This document shows, one piece after another, positions 45,733-57,915 of a DNA stretch of 64,000 nucleotides (the first letter of the stretch is position 1; every line of letters starts with the position of its first letter). A model generated the notes under the pieces. That model had not been told where the DNA came from and made no database searches. It saw nothing but the letters and a program-made list of their open reading frames with translations. The position numbers were made by a program, and so were the translations under genes. The stretch covers positions 8,105,001 through 8,169,000 of the forward strand of contig NC_087106.1 in the NCBI RefSeq assembly GCF_963855985.1, given 5' to 3'. Origin of the DNA: Ostrinia nubilalis. Taxonomy: Eukaryota > Arthropoda > Insecta > Lepidoptera > Crambidae.

Positions 45733-45795
45733 TTCAAAGTCAAAGTCAAAGTCAAAATTTCTTTATTTGTTTAGACTAATAAATAGTTCTTACAA
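45733..45795 (-). repeat. Retroposon tail with (CAAAGT)n microsatellite
   Basis: CAAAGTCAAAGTCAAAGTCA followed by AATTTCTTTATTTG is a common moth LINE/SINE 3' end, read on the minus strand. Confidence 0.6.
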
Positions 45796-45964
45796 ACGTT
45801 TCTACGAAGTTCCGGCTGTCTAGACCAGCGACACTCAACCTTTTTATAGGCGCCATAAGGCGACCACGTTTGAGAGGGATCCCGTTTGAATTAGTGCTAC
45901 ATAGAGCTGCAACATATTTTATTATTTGGGTACCTATTTAGGTGTAAATAAACAACATAACAAC

Positions 45965-46130
45965 CTAGGCGCAGACCACCGACTTTTAGTTGGCTAATAG
46001 TTAGGCCCGATTTTAATTTGTATGAAGAATCTACAGATACCAAATCGGTGTAATGTGCTCATACATCTCATCTCCATACTGATTAACTGCCCGACTATTA
46101 GCCAACTACAAATCGGTGGTCTGCGCCTAC
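45965..46130. mobile_element. MITE, CTAGGCGCAGA family, copy 2
   Basis: CTAGGCGCAGACCACCGACT at the left and its inverse ATCGGTGGTCTGCGCC at the right. Interior TGAAGAATC and ACCAAATCGGTGTAATGTG as in copy 1. Confidence 0.85.
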
Positions 46131-46510
46131 AAGGCTAAATAAAACCTAACGTAGGAAAACGCCACTACAGCGTCGTCGTGGAAATTCTTTTTGTCAAGCA
46201 GTGTTTTGAAAGCACAGCACTAAGTCGAAATGCAGTACCTAACTATGCCGAGTGGGCTTAGTTTGCTGTCTTGGCTGTACTTTAGTGTTGTACCCACATG
46301 GGTACAATACATAATATAGGTGTAGTCTAGCTTGACCAACGGTCCGTGAATTAATTATTATAGCCAATCCATCCCTGTCGGTTCGCGTGCGTCTGTGGCT
46401 GTCATCCCTTTGTGCAGGCCGCAGAGATTGCCATGCACTATTTAGGTAGAAAGAAACAGAGGCCCCGCCGGCGTGGCTTTTGAAAATAAAAAAATTACAG
46501 TCGACACTAA

Positions 46511-46632
46511 GGCCTGGATTGCACCATTTTACTTTGACTGTAACAAACGTCAAAAATCCGTCAAACTCCATACAAAAATAATCGGTTACGGTTGTACAAA
46601 GTTCGGTCAAAGTTTGGTGGTGCAACTCAGCC
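46511..46632. mobile_element. Short MITE, TTGCACCA-TTTACTTTGAC family, copy 1
   Basis: GGCCTGGATTGCACCATTTT at the left, inverse GGCTGAGTTGCACCACCAAA at the right. Interior CAAACGTCAAAAATC-GTCAA. Other copies: 54273-54384 and 61040-61159. Confidence 0.8.
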
Positions 46633-46635
46633 TAA

Positions 46636-46813
46636 GGGCTATATTTCACCGGGACACCATGGCGGCGCAACCAGTCGCCGGCTACCAACAAAATGTATAC
46701 AGCTCTATAGAGAGTTACTCACCTGGTGTCCGTTTGGTTGCGCAAAGCTGTATACATTTTGTTGGTAGCGGCGACTGGTTGCGCCGCCATGGTGTCCCGG
46801 TGAAATATAGCCC
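46636..46813. mobile_element. PIF/Harbinger-like MITE, TAA TSD
   Basis: 178-bp hairpin with GGGCTATATTTCACCGGGAC ends and TAA on each side. Abuts the preceding MITE directly. Arms include ACCATGGCGGCGCAACCAGT on both sides, so it is more intact than 27521-27679. Confidence 0.88.
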
Positions 46814-47039
46814 TAAGTGCTCGAAACTAAGTGATAAAGATAGAGGCTCTACTTTGGAAAGGGATCTTGGTGACTTTATTGTCTGAAACGAAGTTATTTA
46901 TCGTGGTTCGAAGGACACGTTAGGCCGTAGGTCCAATGGAATGGGACATGGCAGACGTGTAACATAATGTTTGATACCAGAGTTCTTATAGGGATGACTA
47001 TAAAGGACAGTAGTACACGTTGATTGAAGCACTGTTCAC
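46814..47039. other. Intergenic, nothing recognised
   Basis: No supported feature. Confidence 0.3.
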
Positions 47040-47510
47040 TGTTTTGTGTCTTGTTTGGTAGCAGTTAACTAGAGTTCTGCCTATTTTTCCGTGCTGCTTC
47101 TTCCAGCAAGCTTAGTGTTTGCTGCAGGTGCAATAAGTAAGCTTATTGTACTATAGTTACTGCCCATTTCCTCGCTGCTTTTGCCAGCATGCTTAGCGTT
47201 TGTGAAAACTGTCATTAATAGCAGGCATCATAGCTCAACTACAGTTACTGCCTATTTCCCCGTGCTGCTTCTGCACCTGGCATGCTCTAAGTGTGATCAA
47301 TAAACAGGCATAGTCTGACTAAAGTCCGGTCGCCGAGCACGTAGAATTTCGTCTAATGACCCCAAGCTACCCATCCTTATCGCTCGTGAGTAATTATATT
47401 GCTGTCGCGACTGTGCGACGGGCGGCCGCAGAGAGTGTGCGAACTATAGAGTTACTGCCTATTTTCCCGGTGCTGCTTCTGCCAGCATGCTTAGCGTTTG
47501 CTGTAGGTGG
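47040..47510. repeat. Diverged tandem repeat (CTGCTTCTGCCAGCATGCTT)
   Basis: Four related segments (about 47065, 47155, 47240 and 47450) share GTTACTGCC-ATTT-CC-GTGCTGCTT and GCATGCTTAGCGTTTG. A half MITE (47326-47435) interrupts the series. Confidence 0.65.
47326..47435. mobile_element. Half MITE, GAGCACGTAGAATTT family
   Basis: The left arm of the 34912-35123 family, through GCGACTGTGCGACGGGCGGC; the right arm is missing. Confidence 0.8.
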
Positions 47511-48216
47511 TAGGTGGTGCGTGGCGCGGTGGAGCCGGCGCGTCGCATCGATCGACACCTGTGGCGGGCTTGAGGCGACGACTTCCCTGTTCCATACGTT
47601 ACTGTGCGCGTTTGGGACTGGACTCTGTGTTTTAATCAATTTGGAGATTGCTGTGTTATCACAATCGGCTAAACCTTAAGGTTTACAGCTGCCTGTCGGG
47701 TAATTAAAGTCTACATGGTCAATTTGACCAACTTCTTGAAGTTTGATTAAATTAAACTTTTACAAATTTTTAGGTATGGAGTTGGATGATAAAAATTAGG
47801 ACTTTTATTTTTCAAAAGCTAGATAGGTAAATACTTATTATTATTCCAAGAACATAACTACAAATACTTTGGTCTGAAAGATTTTCAGAATGTTCCTTGC
47901 GCTTCTCCTTATACGAGTAGGTACAAGTAATTATCCAGCTTAATTAAGAACACCCTCTACTGTAATACTATTAAGTAAGTACTTGTAGTTGATAAATAAA
48001 GAAATATTTTTTACGTGGGTTGGCGTCAGGCATGCCAGTAAAAGCATTTCAGCATTTCCCGCAGCCGTTAACGTTCTACGGCGGTCTGTCTGCATTTTAT
48101 TGCATTACCGATGCTTCGAACAAAATGTTTCCGAGTTAGGGCGAGGGGAAATTTCTCAGACACATAAATTACTTCCAACTCACACTACTTGAAATGCTTT
48201 TAGTATAATACTAATG
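47511..48216. other. Intergenic, nothing recognised
   Basis: No supported feature. Confidence 0.3.
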
Positions 48217-49229
48217 AAAGGACAATGTTCGTTCTCCATACATTGTTCGCCTAAGAACCAACAATTTTGACATATTACTACCCGAAAGCGAAATAATACG
48301 ATTCTGTGTGTAAGAACAATGATTCCTGATGGACACTTGCCATAAAATTAATGATTAAGAATATTAAATCACAGCGATTTTATAATATGTCGTTTATGAC
48401 AACATGGCGTCTAATGTATTGTGTGAATGTATGAACACCGATTCGCGAAAAATGTTTTGTATTGTCGTCACGCCGAGTCGCAGCCAAATAGTATAAAATA
48501 ATAGAAAAAGTTTTAGAAATACAACTCGACATTCCACTTTTATAATATGCCCACATATTGCACGTAAATAAACAACATGAATCGTAGGTTGTTTCCACCC
48601 TTGTCATCTGACACATGAAATAAACTCCTATTGTATTATAGATATCGAAGCCGAATCGTATATAATAATAGAATGGGTTTTGGAGATCACTCGGGGTTCC
48701 ACTTTTATAAAAAACCTACATATTGCATAAAAATAACACGAATCATGAGTTTTCTTTTCACCATTTACATCTGACACGAGATAACAAACTCCTATCTCCA
48801 TGACTACCGTCGTAGTCTATGCCAAAGACTACAATATTTTAAGCAAGAAGTTTCAAACCTTAGCGGCTACAGTAACCCCTGGGCCACATACATCATGATA
48901 ACATTCGGTCGACACCGGAACGAAGTCTTGCGATTATGCAAAAAAGCATCGTATTCTAGTGCGGCTATATCACGTTCAACCGGGGTTTTAATTCGACTAA
49001 ATTCCTGACTAAAGACTGGAAGAAAATACGCCGCATTGTATGAGCACTTCGTGTTCGTTAAAGCGGCTTCAGATCTAGAGCCCACATAGTTTTCTTTCCA
49101 ATAATATCCGCAAGTAGCGCTGCATGATCTTTACAACAAAAACGGCAATAGTTATTAAGGTGCCAAAATTATATGATTACTTTGGCACGGTATTATACAC
49201 GTTCGAAGATTTGTCATTTTCATTCATTT

Positions 49230-49383
49230 CATCATCATCATCATCATTTCAGCCACAGGACGTCCACTACTGAACATAGGCCTCCCCCAATGACTTCCAC
49301 ATCGCACGGTTGGTAGCGGCCTGCATCCAGCGCCTTCCCACTACCTTTATCAGGTCGTCGGTCCACCTTGTGGTGGGTTGACA
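49230..49383 (-). pseudogene. RTE tail, ATG-repeat type, in copy 2
   Basis: Counterpart of 2876-3025. The minus strand encodes TRWTDDLIKVVGRRWMQAAT and ends in (ATGATG). Confidence 0.75.
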
Positions 49384-49576
49384 TTGCAGAATATGACTTT
49401 TGATAGGTTCATCATAGAATTCGGCGGGGATATCCTCACGGAGGAAGTTCGAAAAAGGGCGGAACAAGATCTTATAATAATGCAAGGCCGAAGCTGTAAC
49501 GCGCGTGCTCCTACGTGTAATCCGGCGAGTATGCAATAAATAGTAATGTCTGGTAAATAGTGGTAATACGTATCGT

Positions 49577-49815
49577 TCATTCGTTCGTTTCAGCCGAAAA
49601 GACGTCCACTGCTGGACAAAGGCCTCCCCCAAGGATTTCCACGAAGACCGATCCTGCACCGCTCGCATACAGGCACCTCCCGCGACCTTCACCAGATCGT
49701 CGGTCCACCTAGTGGGAGGCCTGCCCACGCTACGTCTTTCGGCTCGTGGTCGCCACTCAAGAACTTTCCTGCCCCAGCGGCCATCAGCTCTACGAGCTAT
49801 GTGCCCCGCCCCGTC
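49577..49815 (-). pseudogene. RTE tail, GAAC type, in copy 2
   Basis: Counterpart of 2447-2680. The minus strand encodes RPPTRWTDDLVKVAGGACMR. Confidence 0.75.
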
Positions 49816-51070
49816 TATGTCTATATGCGCTACGATTACAGGGTATCATTTTGCATAGTCGCAAGACTTCACTCCGCTGCTGTCAAATCAATGTCGCATA
49901 ATGTTATCGCAATGTGTGTGGCCCTTGGCCAAATCACAGAAGCCTATGCGAAGAAAGAGCACTTGAATGACAATGAAAATCAGGGTTACCATTTTATAAG
50001 ATCTCCTCACTATTGAGGGTAACAAAGTAACATTAATAATCTAGCCATTAATTACATTTATTACCTATACGAGAAAGTAAAGCAACATGCGGTTTTATTT
50101 TAATTTGTAAAATATTTGTAACAGTTTGTTCAAAGTTTAGTTTTACAACAGTATTGCTGTTTCAGCTGTCACTGTGAAGCTTTGGGAAAATAAATAAATA
50201 GAAAAAATATTAACATAAATATTTATTTAAGTTTTTATGTTCATTATCATAATATGCCAATTTAAGTTACACTGTGTGACAGTCTTTGACACTAAACAAA
50301 CTCTTCAGCTTAATAATACCTACCTACAGGGCGTTTTTATAGTTACTCTTGCTGATGAAACAAGAAGGGTTGATTCTACTACTGAAATACAACTACTTTT
50401 CTTACAGGACCAATATCAAATTCTCAAAAAAATTCACATTCTCGTGATGGTGATAATTTCTATGGAGAGGTTTTTTTTTATATTCGGTCTCTTGGGATAA
50501 GTTATTCCATTTGAGCAGTAGAATTAATCCTTTTTATTTGATCACATATAAAAATAACACAAGTGTTTAGGAAAACTTCTTCTTTGGTATGGTATCACTA
50601 CGGAGTTATAATGGCGGCAACTCTGTATCACTGACTTGTAACTTTCAAACAGTATGAATAATAAGGGCACCACATTGGTTTTCTTTCTGAAAAAAGGCTT
50701 TCACTTTTAGTACTAACCCTTTAGCACTATTTCATTGAAATAAAAATACAATAAACGCACATAAGACTGAAATTGAGTCAACTGACGTGACATTTATAAT
50801 TTGTTGACATTATGACAGTTTGACAAGACTAGGGATTGAAAAAGTTTTAATTGAAAAAGTAAAATGACAATTTATTAAAACGATTCACAAGGATATAATC
50901 GATTAAAAATATTTATAAAATGTTCTGATACTTGCCTGTAGCGATTATCCAATCCTGGTTTCTACTGAAAAACTACCTCGTGGCAAGATTTTAATAAAAT
51001 AATAAAATCTTTATCTTCTCTTTCACAATCTATAAAAGTTCATTTGGTCTATTATTATACATGCGCTATG

Positions 51071-51371
51071 AATGAGGGTTTTCGCTATTGAAAAATCCGC
51101 GAGATGGCAATACGTAGACGTGAGGTCCAAATGCTGCATGATTGGTTATTTTTGACATGACATTGACAGATATGTCAAAATCCACCAATCATGCAGCATT
51201 TGGACCTCGCGTATACGTATTGCCATCTCGCGGATTTTTCAATCGCGAAAACCCTCATTCATGGCACATGTATGTCACAGATATGTCAAAATCCACCAAT
51301 CATGCAGCATTTTGGACCTCGCGTCTACGTATTGCCATCTGGCGGATTTTTCAATCGCGAAAACCCTCATT
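51071..51371. mobile_element. AATGAGGG MITE plus a second partial copy, in copy 2
   Basis: A complete 189-bp MITE (51071-51259) is followed within about 15 bp by the centre and right arm of a second copy ending at 51371. Only copy 2 of the large element has the extra arm. Confidence 0.85.
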
Positions 51372-51966
51372 GGCATAGATTATGAGAGACTGGCAACTAT
51401 ACTAGGTTGATATAATTATGTTTCTCTCACTTCAACTGGCATTGGATTCAACATCGGATTCTGACACTTTTACAGTTATGATACCATGAATATCAGTTTA
51501 TGGTCCTAATTATTTTCATTTTATTTACGACCTTCGACCAGTTGGACACTTTAGATAGCTTCTTGTAATAGTGTCAATATCTTTTTAGCTTTTAACGCAA
51601 ATCTAGTCTTCAAAGCAGTTTAATCGATTTATTTTATTTTCAAAATCGATATTTTATTGTCTATGATGGCCGCAGGAACATCACTATACATGGACTCCCA
51701 GCAATAAAGTACGGTAATGCCTCGTACAGATTTTATCGGCAAAAATTATGGAACTTGATAGGTTTTAGACCATGCCACGCACCAAAACGTCCGGAAGTTG
51801 TAATAGTATTATAGAATAAACGTTAAAAGACTTATTTATTTCATTTTTCAATGCTTAAGTGTCCATTAGAATGAAAGGGTGCTTAATGTATTAAAAAAAA
51901 TAGAAAATAATTATGATGGGTTAATGTTTTTGGGCGGTTTTTAGGCGGTTTCTGACAATGTCCTTT

Positions 51967-52879
51967 ACGGTCACATCATAATAATATTGGGTTGATAGGT
52001 TTAGTGGCTCCATCTATGGTGACAACCCAACGTTTCACTTTATGTGCCGCAATAAGCGCCTAACGTAGTTTAACCTTATCGATATGTGCCCTTCTAAGCA
52101 TGATTTTCTTATCGATATTCAGGAGCGTGTACATCACTATTTTAATGTTTTTGTGGTACCTAGTATTTTTATGGATCAGGCAAAAGGAGTTAATTGCGCT
52201 CTTGGAAATTATCAGAGTGAATACAGAGCATTGATATTTCCAAAAATATTGGAATCCGAACAATACAAAACAATGTAGTAAGGAAACCATTAAAGTTGAA
52301 ATACAACAAAAATTCTATTGCAAAACATTTCACCAGCTGCCCTCAATTTTCGTGTTTTGACCAATATTTTCACGGGCAAACGACCAAAACCAGTCGATAA
52401 AATGTTTATATTTTCCGCATCCGAAAATCTGTCCATTTCCAAATTATTTTGCGTCGTCACTCAATTTGTTTGGACAATGCTCGTGTACAAAACTGTATAA
52501 TTTAATTAATAATCATACGCGAACACGACGCCAATTAAGCGTTATGTATTTAGGCGCAGGTTAATTAAGCTCCAAGCTAGATCGATGTGTAAAATTGTGT
52601 AACTATAGCTGCACGTTTCCATTGATTCACGTAGAGCCTTCAGGCTACTCAGGGTTTCAGACCCGCTTTCACACCGAAATTACAAGCGCAAGATCATTTT
52701 GTTGCTTAAAAAACTTAAACGTTGCTATGAAGTAATCGTTCAGCTGCCTAAAAGTTCGCGACAAAAGACAGCTCTACAGCTGCAATTTGCAATTGATTTG
52801 TGATTTCATGACCCTGTATCAATTTTATCCGAAATAACCGTCGTCCAAAATACCTCAGTACCTAAATAAGAAAGTCTAC
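51967..52879. other. Intergenic; unrecognised ORF 52084-52278
   Basis: A 64-codon plus-strand ORF (IFMDQAKGVNCALGNYQSEY) has no known motif. Otherwise no feature. Confidence 0.3.
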
Positions 52880-53250
52880 AATCAGTGTGTGTTAGGTACC
52901 AGTGATCACATACGGTTCTGAAACGTGGCCTCTCACTATAGGCCTTATACATATAGCTCAAAGTTGCCCAGCGTGCTATATGTATAGACGGCTTTGCTCG
53001 GTGTTTCTTGACGAGATCGAATCAGGAATGAAGAGTTCCGTAAACAAACTAATGTCGAGGATTAGCAAGTTGAAGTAGCAATGGGCTTGGGCAGGCCACA
53101 TAGTACGCAGAGCAGAGCTGACCACGTATGTGTACCGGAAAGCGTAGCGTGAGACGTCCACCCAAAAGGTAGACATATGACCTCTTAAAGGAAGGCGCTG
53201 GATGCACGCTGCTACCAATCGGTCTGTCTAGAAACCATCGGGGGATAGAG
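52880..53250 (+). pseudogene. Degenerate RTE-type LINE C-terminus
   Basis: In pieces: YGSETWPLT, then AWAGHIVRRAEL, then RRWMHAATNRSV. These recall the end of the RT and the C-terminal motif of RTE ORFs. Many stops and frameshifts. Confidence 0.65.
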
Positions 53251-54272
53251 ATGCTTGCAATCAATACGATCATGCGTATATTGGAGATGCGCTTCATTAG
53301 TCCACACGCAAATAAACAAAAGGCCATGCATGTCGCCCCGGGGCGTCGTGCCGACATCGCAAGCGGCCTTCGACCGGCAACGGCTATGTAGCCGACATTG
53401 TCGGGATGCAAATGACATTTCACAACCATGTCCTGCCAAATTGACTAACTACATCCAAGTATTAATGAAAGATGATAGATGTATCTGAGAGCTCAATACT
53501 TTTCTTTTTATTTTCATACTTGTAAGCCTATTTTTGTGACTCGTTGTTACCACAAGCCCCAAGAGATTGTTCCCTACAAATAATTTTCCGATCGTAGGTA
53601 TTTACAGTTATATCCTCTTTTCCTAAGTTAAGAACATTTTAAAAAAGAAAATTATTTTGTCTGAGTAAAATATGAATTTCTCTAAGTTTGGCCTAAAGTA
53701 ACCTGAAATGATCTGAAAGAAGCAACTGAAAAGGAAATTCTATGAGGCATCTAAAGTAAATAGATTTTGCATTTTTTAGTCCGATTTCTGCGGACTATAC
53801 CTACATATTTAACCGGTAGATATCTATTAGACTGAGCATTAGTATTAAGTAAGTACCTATTCGACGGAACATCAAACTAAAAACGTGGCAACTTATAATA
53901 ATTAATAGGTGCCATTTTACAATAAAATATGTAACGCTTGATGTGCTCTGTATTTAAAGGTACTTTAAACCGGTCGATGCCCATCAGTCCGAGACAAAGT
54001 ACACCTACAATGTCGAAGTTTGATTTTCCACGATTCATTACGGAATAGCCCGGGGGCAAGTTTAATTGGCTTCTGAGATTTTTAATTACAAACTCTGGAT
54101 ACACCGTCGTACTTTGTGTTTGAAGATTTTTACAATTGTGGAGGAAAGTTGATCTTTCATTCCAGAAGGAAGTTTCGCTGACACTTTTTTATTTCATTAT
54201 CTACTTCGGTGAACTGAAATTAATGAGGGATGTTTAATTTAAAACAATGTTTTTGTCTTCCTTCTCGTGTTC
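53251..54272. other. Intergenic, nothing recognised
   Basis: No supported feature. Confidence 0.3.
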
Positions 54273-54384
54273 CACTGGGTTCCACCATCTTACTTTGACA
54301 AACGTCAAAAATGTGTCAAACTCCATACAAAAAACACCGGTTATCGTTATAGTTACAGTCAAAGTTTGGTGGTGCAACTCAGCC
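54273..54384. mobile_element. Short MITE, TTGCACCA-TTTACTTTGAC family, copy 2
   Basis: Left CACTGGGTTCCACCATCTTA, right inverse AGGCTGAGTTGCACCACCAA. Interior CAAACGTCAAAAATGTGTCA. Confidence 0.8.
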
Positions 54385-54719
54385 TTAGACTTAAAGGTGC
54401 TCCCCTCACCTGAAGCATTTGCCTGTAATGTAACATGAGAGAGAGTATTACAGTGCGCAACCTGTAATGTTACAGAGTCGAGCATTACATTGTGAAGGAA
54501 GAGAACCGAGCATTACAGAGAGAAACTTGATTACACAATGTGTACTATTTTGATACAGCTTGTACTCGTACGGCTCGTACCTAACAATTGAATTTGAAAT
54601 TTTACATTGTAATCTAAAATACAATGTAGGCGAATGCTCCAGGTGTGATGCGAGTAGGTAGGTAAACCTGCAAAAAACTGTCAATGATTCAATATATATT
54701 TTTTAATTTTATTATTATT

Positions 54720-54850
54720 TTATGCTCGATATCACCATAGAACGTCCACAGCTGATCATTGGTAGCGACCAATCGTACGTTATGGAAATCATTGCATCCA
54801 GCGCCTTCCTGCTACCTTTATGAGGTCGTCGGTCCACCTTGTCCTTGTGG
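54720..54850 (-). pseudogene. RTE tail fragment
   Basis: AACGTCCACAGCTGATCATT, CATCCAGCGCCTTCCTGCTA and GAGGTCGTCGGTCCACCTTG in order, matching the minus-strand RTE end. Confidence 0.65.
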
Positions 54851-56315
54851 GTGGCATAAAATTATAAACAAGACCTAAGATCAAGGAAGTAACTGCGAAC
54901 TAGTTAAATCCTATGTAAACTTGTAGTACATTCAAAATTACAGCAAACAAAGACCTAACAAAGAGAAACAAAGGAATGTACCCAGAATCACCCACTATTA
55001 TAATAGACGCGTGACGGGATTAATCGTTCGTCCCTAACTGCAGAATATTTGCCTCATCCTTATTTTATGATTAAACACCCAGCTAAATTAAAAACATAAC
55101 AAAACCCCGACATCTTTACCGTGAAATCCGTAAACGCAATTAAGTCTAAACTTTACTTAACACATCTCTTCCTGCTTGTGTAACAACGACCTTATTTCCT
55201 AGCGAATAAGGGCTATGATTCGAACAGTTGTGTTCGTTCGCAGACTCTTTGTTGTCTCGTGAGGGATGCATTTTGTTCTATTTGTCTCTGTCTGCGTGTC
55301 CGCGTGTGTGTGCGATCGATGCAATTAGGGTTGACAGTTTGGGAAAGGGTTAGATTGTTCAATAAATGAAAGTCGATACAATACTCAGGAATAAGATAAA
55401 ACGTAACGTTCATGTACTAGATATTTTATTAATATGCACTAATTTGGTTTCCTTAATTGTCTGAAATTTAGGAATTAATGGTTCAAAAAGTGTTCAATTT
55501 TGTAATAAGTTTAACTCTTGAATAATTTTCTACCAGCCGAATAGACAAGCGATGAAATTAAATTGTTCGTAACTGAGAATAATAAAAGTGACAGTCCAAA
55601 TTACAGATTTCACTTAGGTACATCTCGGTCTTTTTTCGGATTCAGTCTGAATCTTGTAATCTCATAGGTACAGCATAAGCCAAGTTAATATGGTAAGAAA
55701 ATGACACACAACAAGATTTAATTTGATAAACACTTCGGGCGGCGGTCCGCCTCGAGTGCCAAGCATCAGGGGGTGACAACAGTCGCGCAGATTAGTACTC
55801 AGCATTAGTACTTAGCCCCCAGCTATATATGGGGGGGGGGGGGATCGCCCCGGGGGCCAAGCTATGTTACGCCACCACTGTATACTCGTACGTAGTGTTT
55901 TGTCAAATTGAATTCCACAAAAACAGGAACCAGGAAATGTTCAAGCATTAGTGGCAACCCTAACTGCGTGCTATGCACTTATAAGATCGGCGCAACACAG
56001 ATTAGGGCCCAGGGGACCTATAGACTGGCAGACGGCTGCCTGAAGCCTGGTTTATTCAGGTTTTCTTGACCTGTGACTTTGGAAAAGGCTGCAGTTACAG
56101 ACTTACAGTCTAGAGTATAGACAATGTAAAACCGCCATTTTGATTTGCTTTGGATTGAGTTTCAAATATTTCGCGGTCGTGAAACTCATAAAGTAAAAAT
56201 AATTGTTAATCTGTTAGTCATTTTAAACCATATCAATATTCAAATGTCTGAAATGTGTGTTCTATTGTGTGGTAAATTGTAAATCATACGCCTCCTATTC
56301 AATGAAATAATTTAT
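54851..56315. other. Intergenic; short poly-G run
   Basis: No gene. A run of about 14 G at about 55829-55842. No other repeat recognised. Confidence 0.3.
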
Positions 56316-57331
56316 AAAGGACAATGTTCGTTCTCCATACATTGTTCGCCTAAAGAACCAACAATTTTGACATATTACTACCCGAAAGCGAAATAATACG
56401 ATTCTGTGTGTAAGAACAATGATTCCTGATGGACACTTGCCATAAAATTAATGATTAAGAATATTAAATCACAGCGATTTTATAATATGTCGTTTATGAC
56501 AACATGGCGTCTAATGTATTGTGTGAATGTATGAACACCGATTCGCGAAAAATGTTTTGTATTGTCGTCACGCCGAGTCGCAGCCAAATAGTATAAAATA
56601 ATAGAACAAGTTTTAGAAATACAACTCGGCATTCCACTTTTACAATATGCCCACATATTGCACGTAAATAAACAACATGAATCGTAGGTTGTTTCCACCC
56701 TTGTCATCTGACACATGAAATAAACTCCTATTGTATTATAGATATCGAAGCCGAATCGTATATAATAATAGAATGGGTTTTGGAGATCACTCGGGGTTCC
56801 ACTTTTATAAAATACCTACATATTACATAAAAATACCACGAATCATGAGTTTTCTTTTCACCATTTACATCTGACACGAGATAACAAACTCCTATCTCCA
56901 TGACTACCATCGTAGTATATGCCAAAGACTACAATATTTTAAGCAAGAAGTTTCAAACCTTAGCGGCTACGGTAACCCCTGGGCCACATACATCATGATA
57001 ACATTCGGTCGACACCGGAACGAAGTCTTGCGATTATGCAAAAAAGCATCGTATTCTAGTGCGGCTATATCACGTTCAACCGGGGTTTTAATTCGACTAA
57101 AGTCCTGACTAAAGACTGGAAGAAAATACGCCGCATTGTATGAGCACTTCGTGTTCGTTAAAGCGGCTTCAGATCTAGAGCCCACATAGTTTTCTTTCCA
57201 ATAATATCCGCAAGTAGCGCTGCATGATCTTTACAACAAAAACGGCAATAGTTATTAAGGTGCCAAAATTATATGATTACTTTGGCACGGTATTATACAC
57301 GTTCGAAGATTTGTCATTTTCATTCATTTCT

Positions 57332-57484
57332 TCATCATCATCATCATTTCAGCCACAGGACGTCCACTACTGAACATAGGCCTCCCCCAATGACTTCCAC
57401 ATCGCACGGTTGGTAGCGGCCTGCATCCAGCGCCTTCCCGCTACCTTTATCAGGTCGTCGGTCCACCTTGTGGTGGGTTGACAT
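57332..57484 (-). pseudogene. RTE tail, ATG-repeat type, in copy 3
   Basis: Counterpart of 49230-49383; the minus strand encodes TRWTDDLIKVAGRRWMQAAT. Confidence 0.75.
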
Positions 57485-57676
57485 TGCAGAATATGACTTT
57501 TGATAGGTTCATCATAGAATTCGGCGGGGATATCCTCACGGAGGAAGTTCGTAAAAGGGCGGAACAAGATCTTATAATAATGCAAGGCCGAAGCTGTTAC
57601 GCGCGTGCTCATACGTGTAATCCGGCGAGTATGCAATAAATAGTAATGTCTGGTAAATAGTGGTAATACGTATCGT

Positions 57677-57915
57677 TCGTTCGTTCGTTTCAGCCGAAAA
57701 GACGTCCACTGCTGGACAAAGGCCTCCCCCAAGGATTTCCACGAAGACCGATCCTGCACCGCTCGCATACAGGCACCTCCCACGACCTTCACCAGATCGT
57801 CGGTCCACCTAGTGGGAGGCCTGCCCACGCTACGTCTTTCGGCTCGTGGTCGCCACTCAAGAACTTTCCTGCCCCAGCGGCCATCAGCTCTACGAGCTAT
57901 GTGCCCCGCCCCGTC
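57677..57915 (-). pseudogene. RTE tail, GAAC type, in copy 3
   Basis: Counterpart of 49577-49815; the minus strand encodes RPPTRWTDDLVKVVGGACMR. Confidence 0.75.

Larger units (their letters stand above)
48217..51966 (+). mobile_element. 3.75-kb repeated element, copy 2
   Basis: From AAAGGACAATGTTCGTTCTC to TTCTGACAATGTCCTTT; the inverse of the end is AAAGGACATTGTCAG. It is about 99% identical to copy 3 over most of its length. Contains two RTE tails (49230-49383 and 49577-49815, minus), the diverged internal duplication, and one complete plus one partial AATGAGGG MITE (51071-51371). No transposase. No clear target duplication beside it. Confidence 0.72.

Noticed and set aside
54234..54485. 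83-aa minus-strand ORF
   Set aside because: It runs through a palindromic MITE and has no domain.
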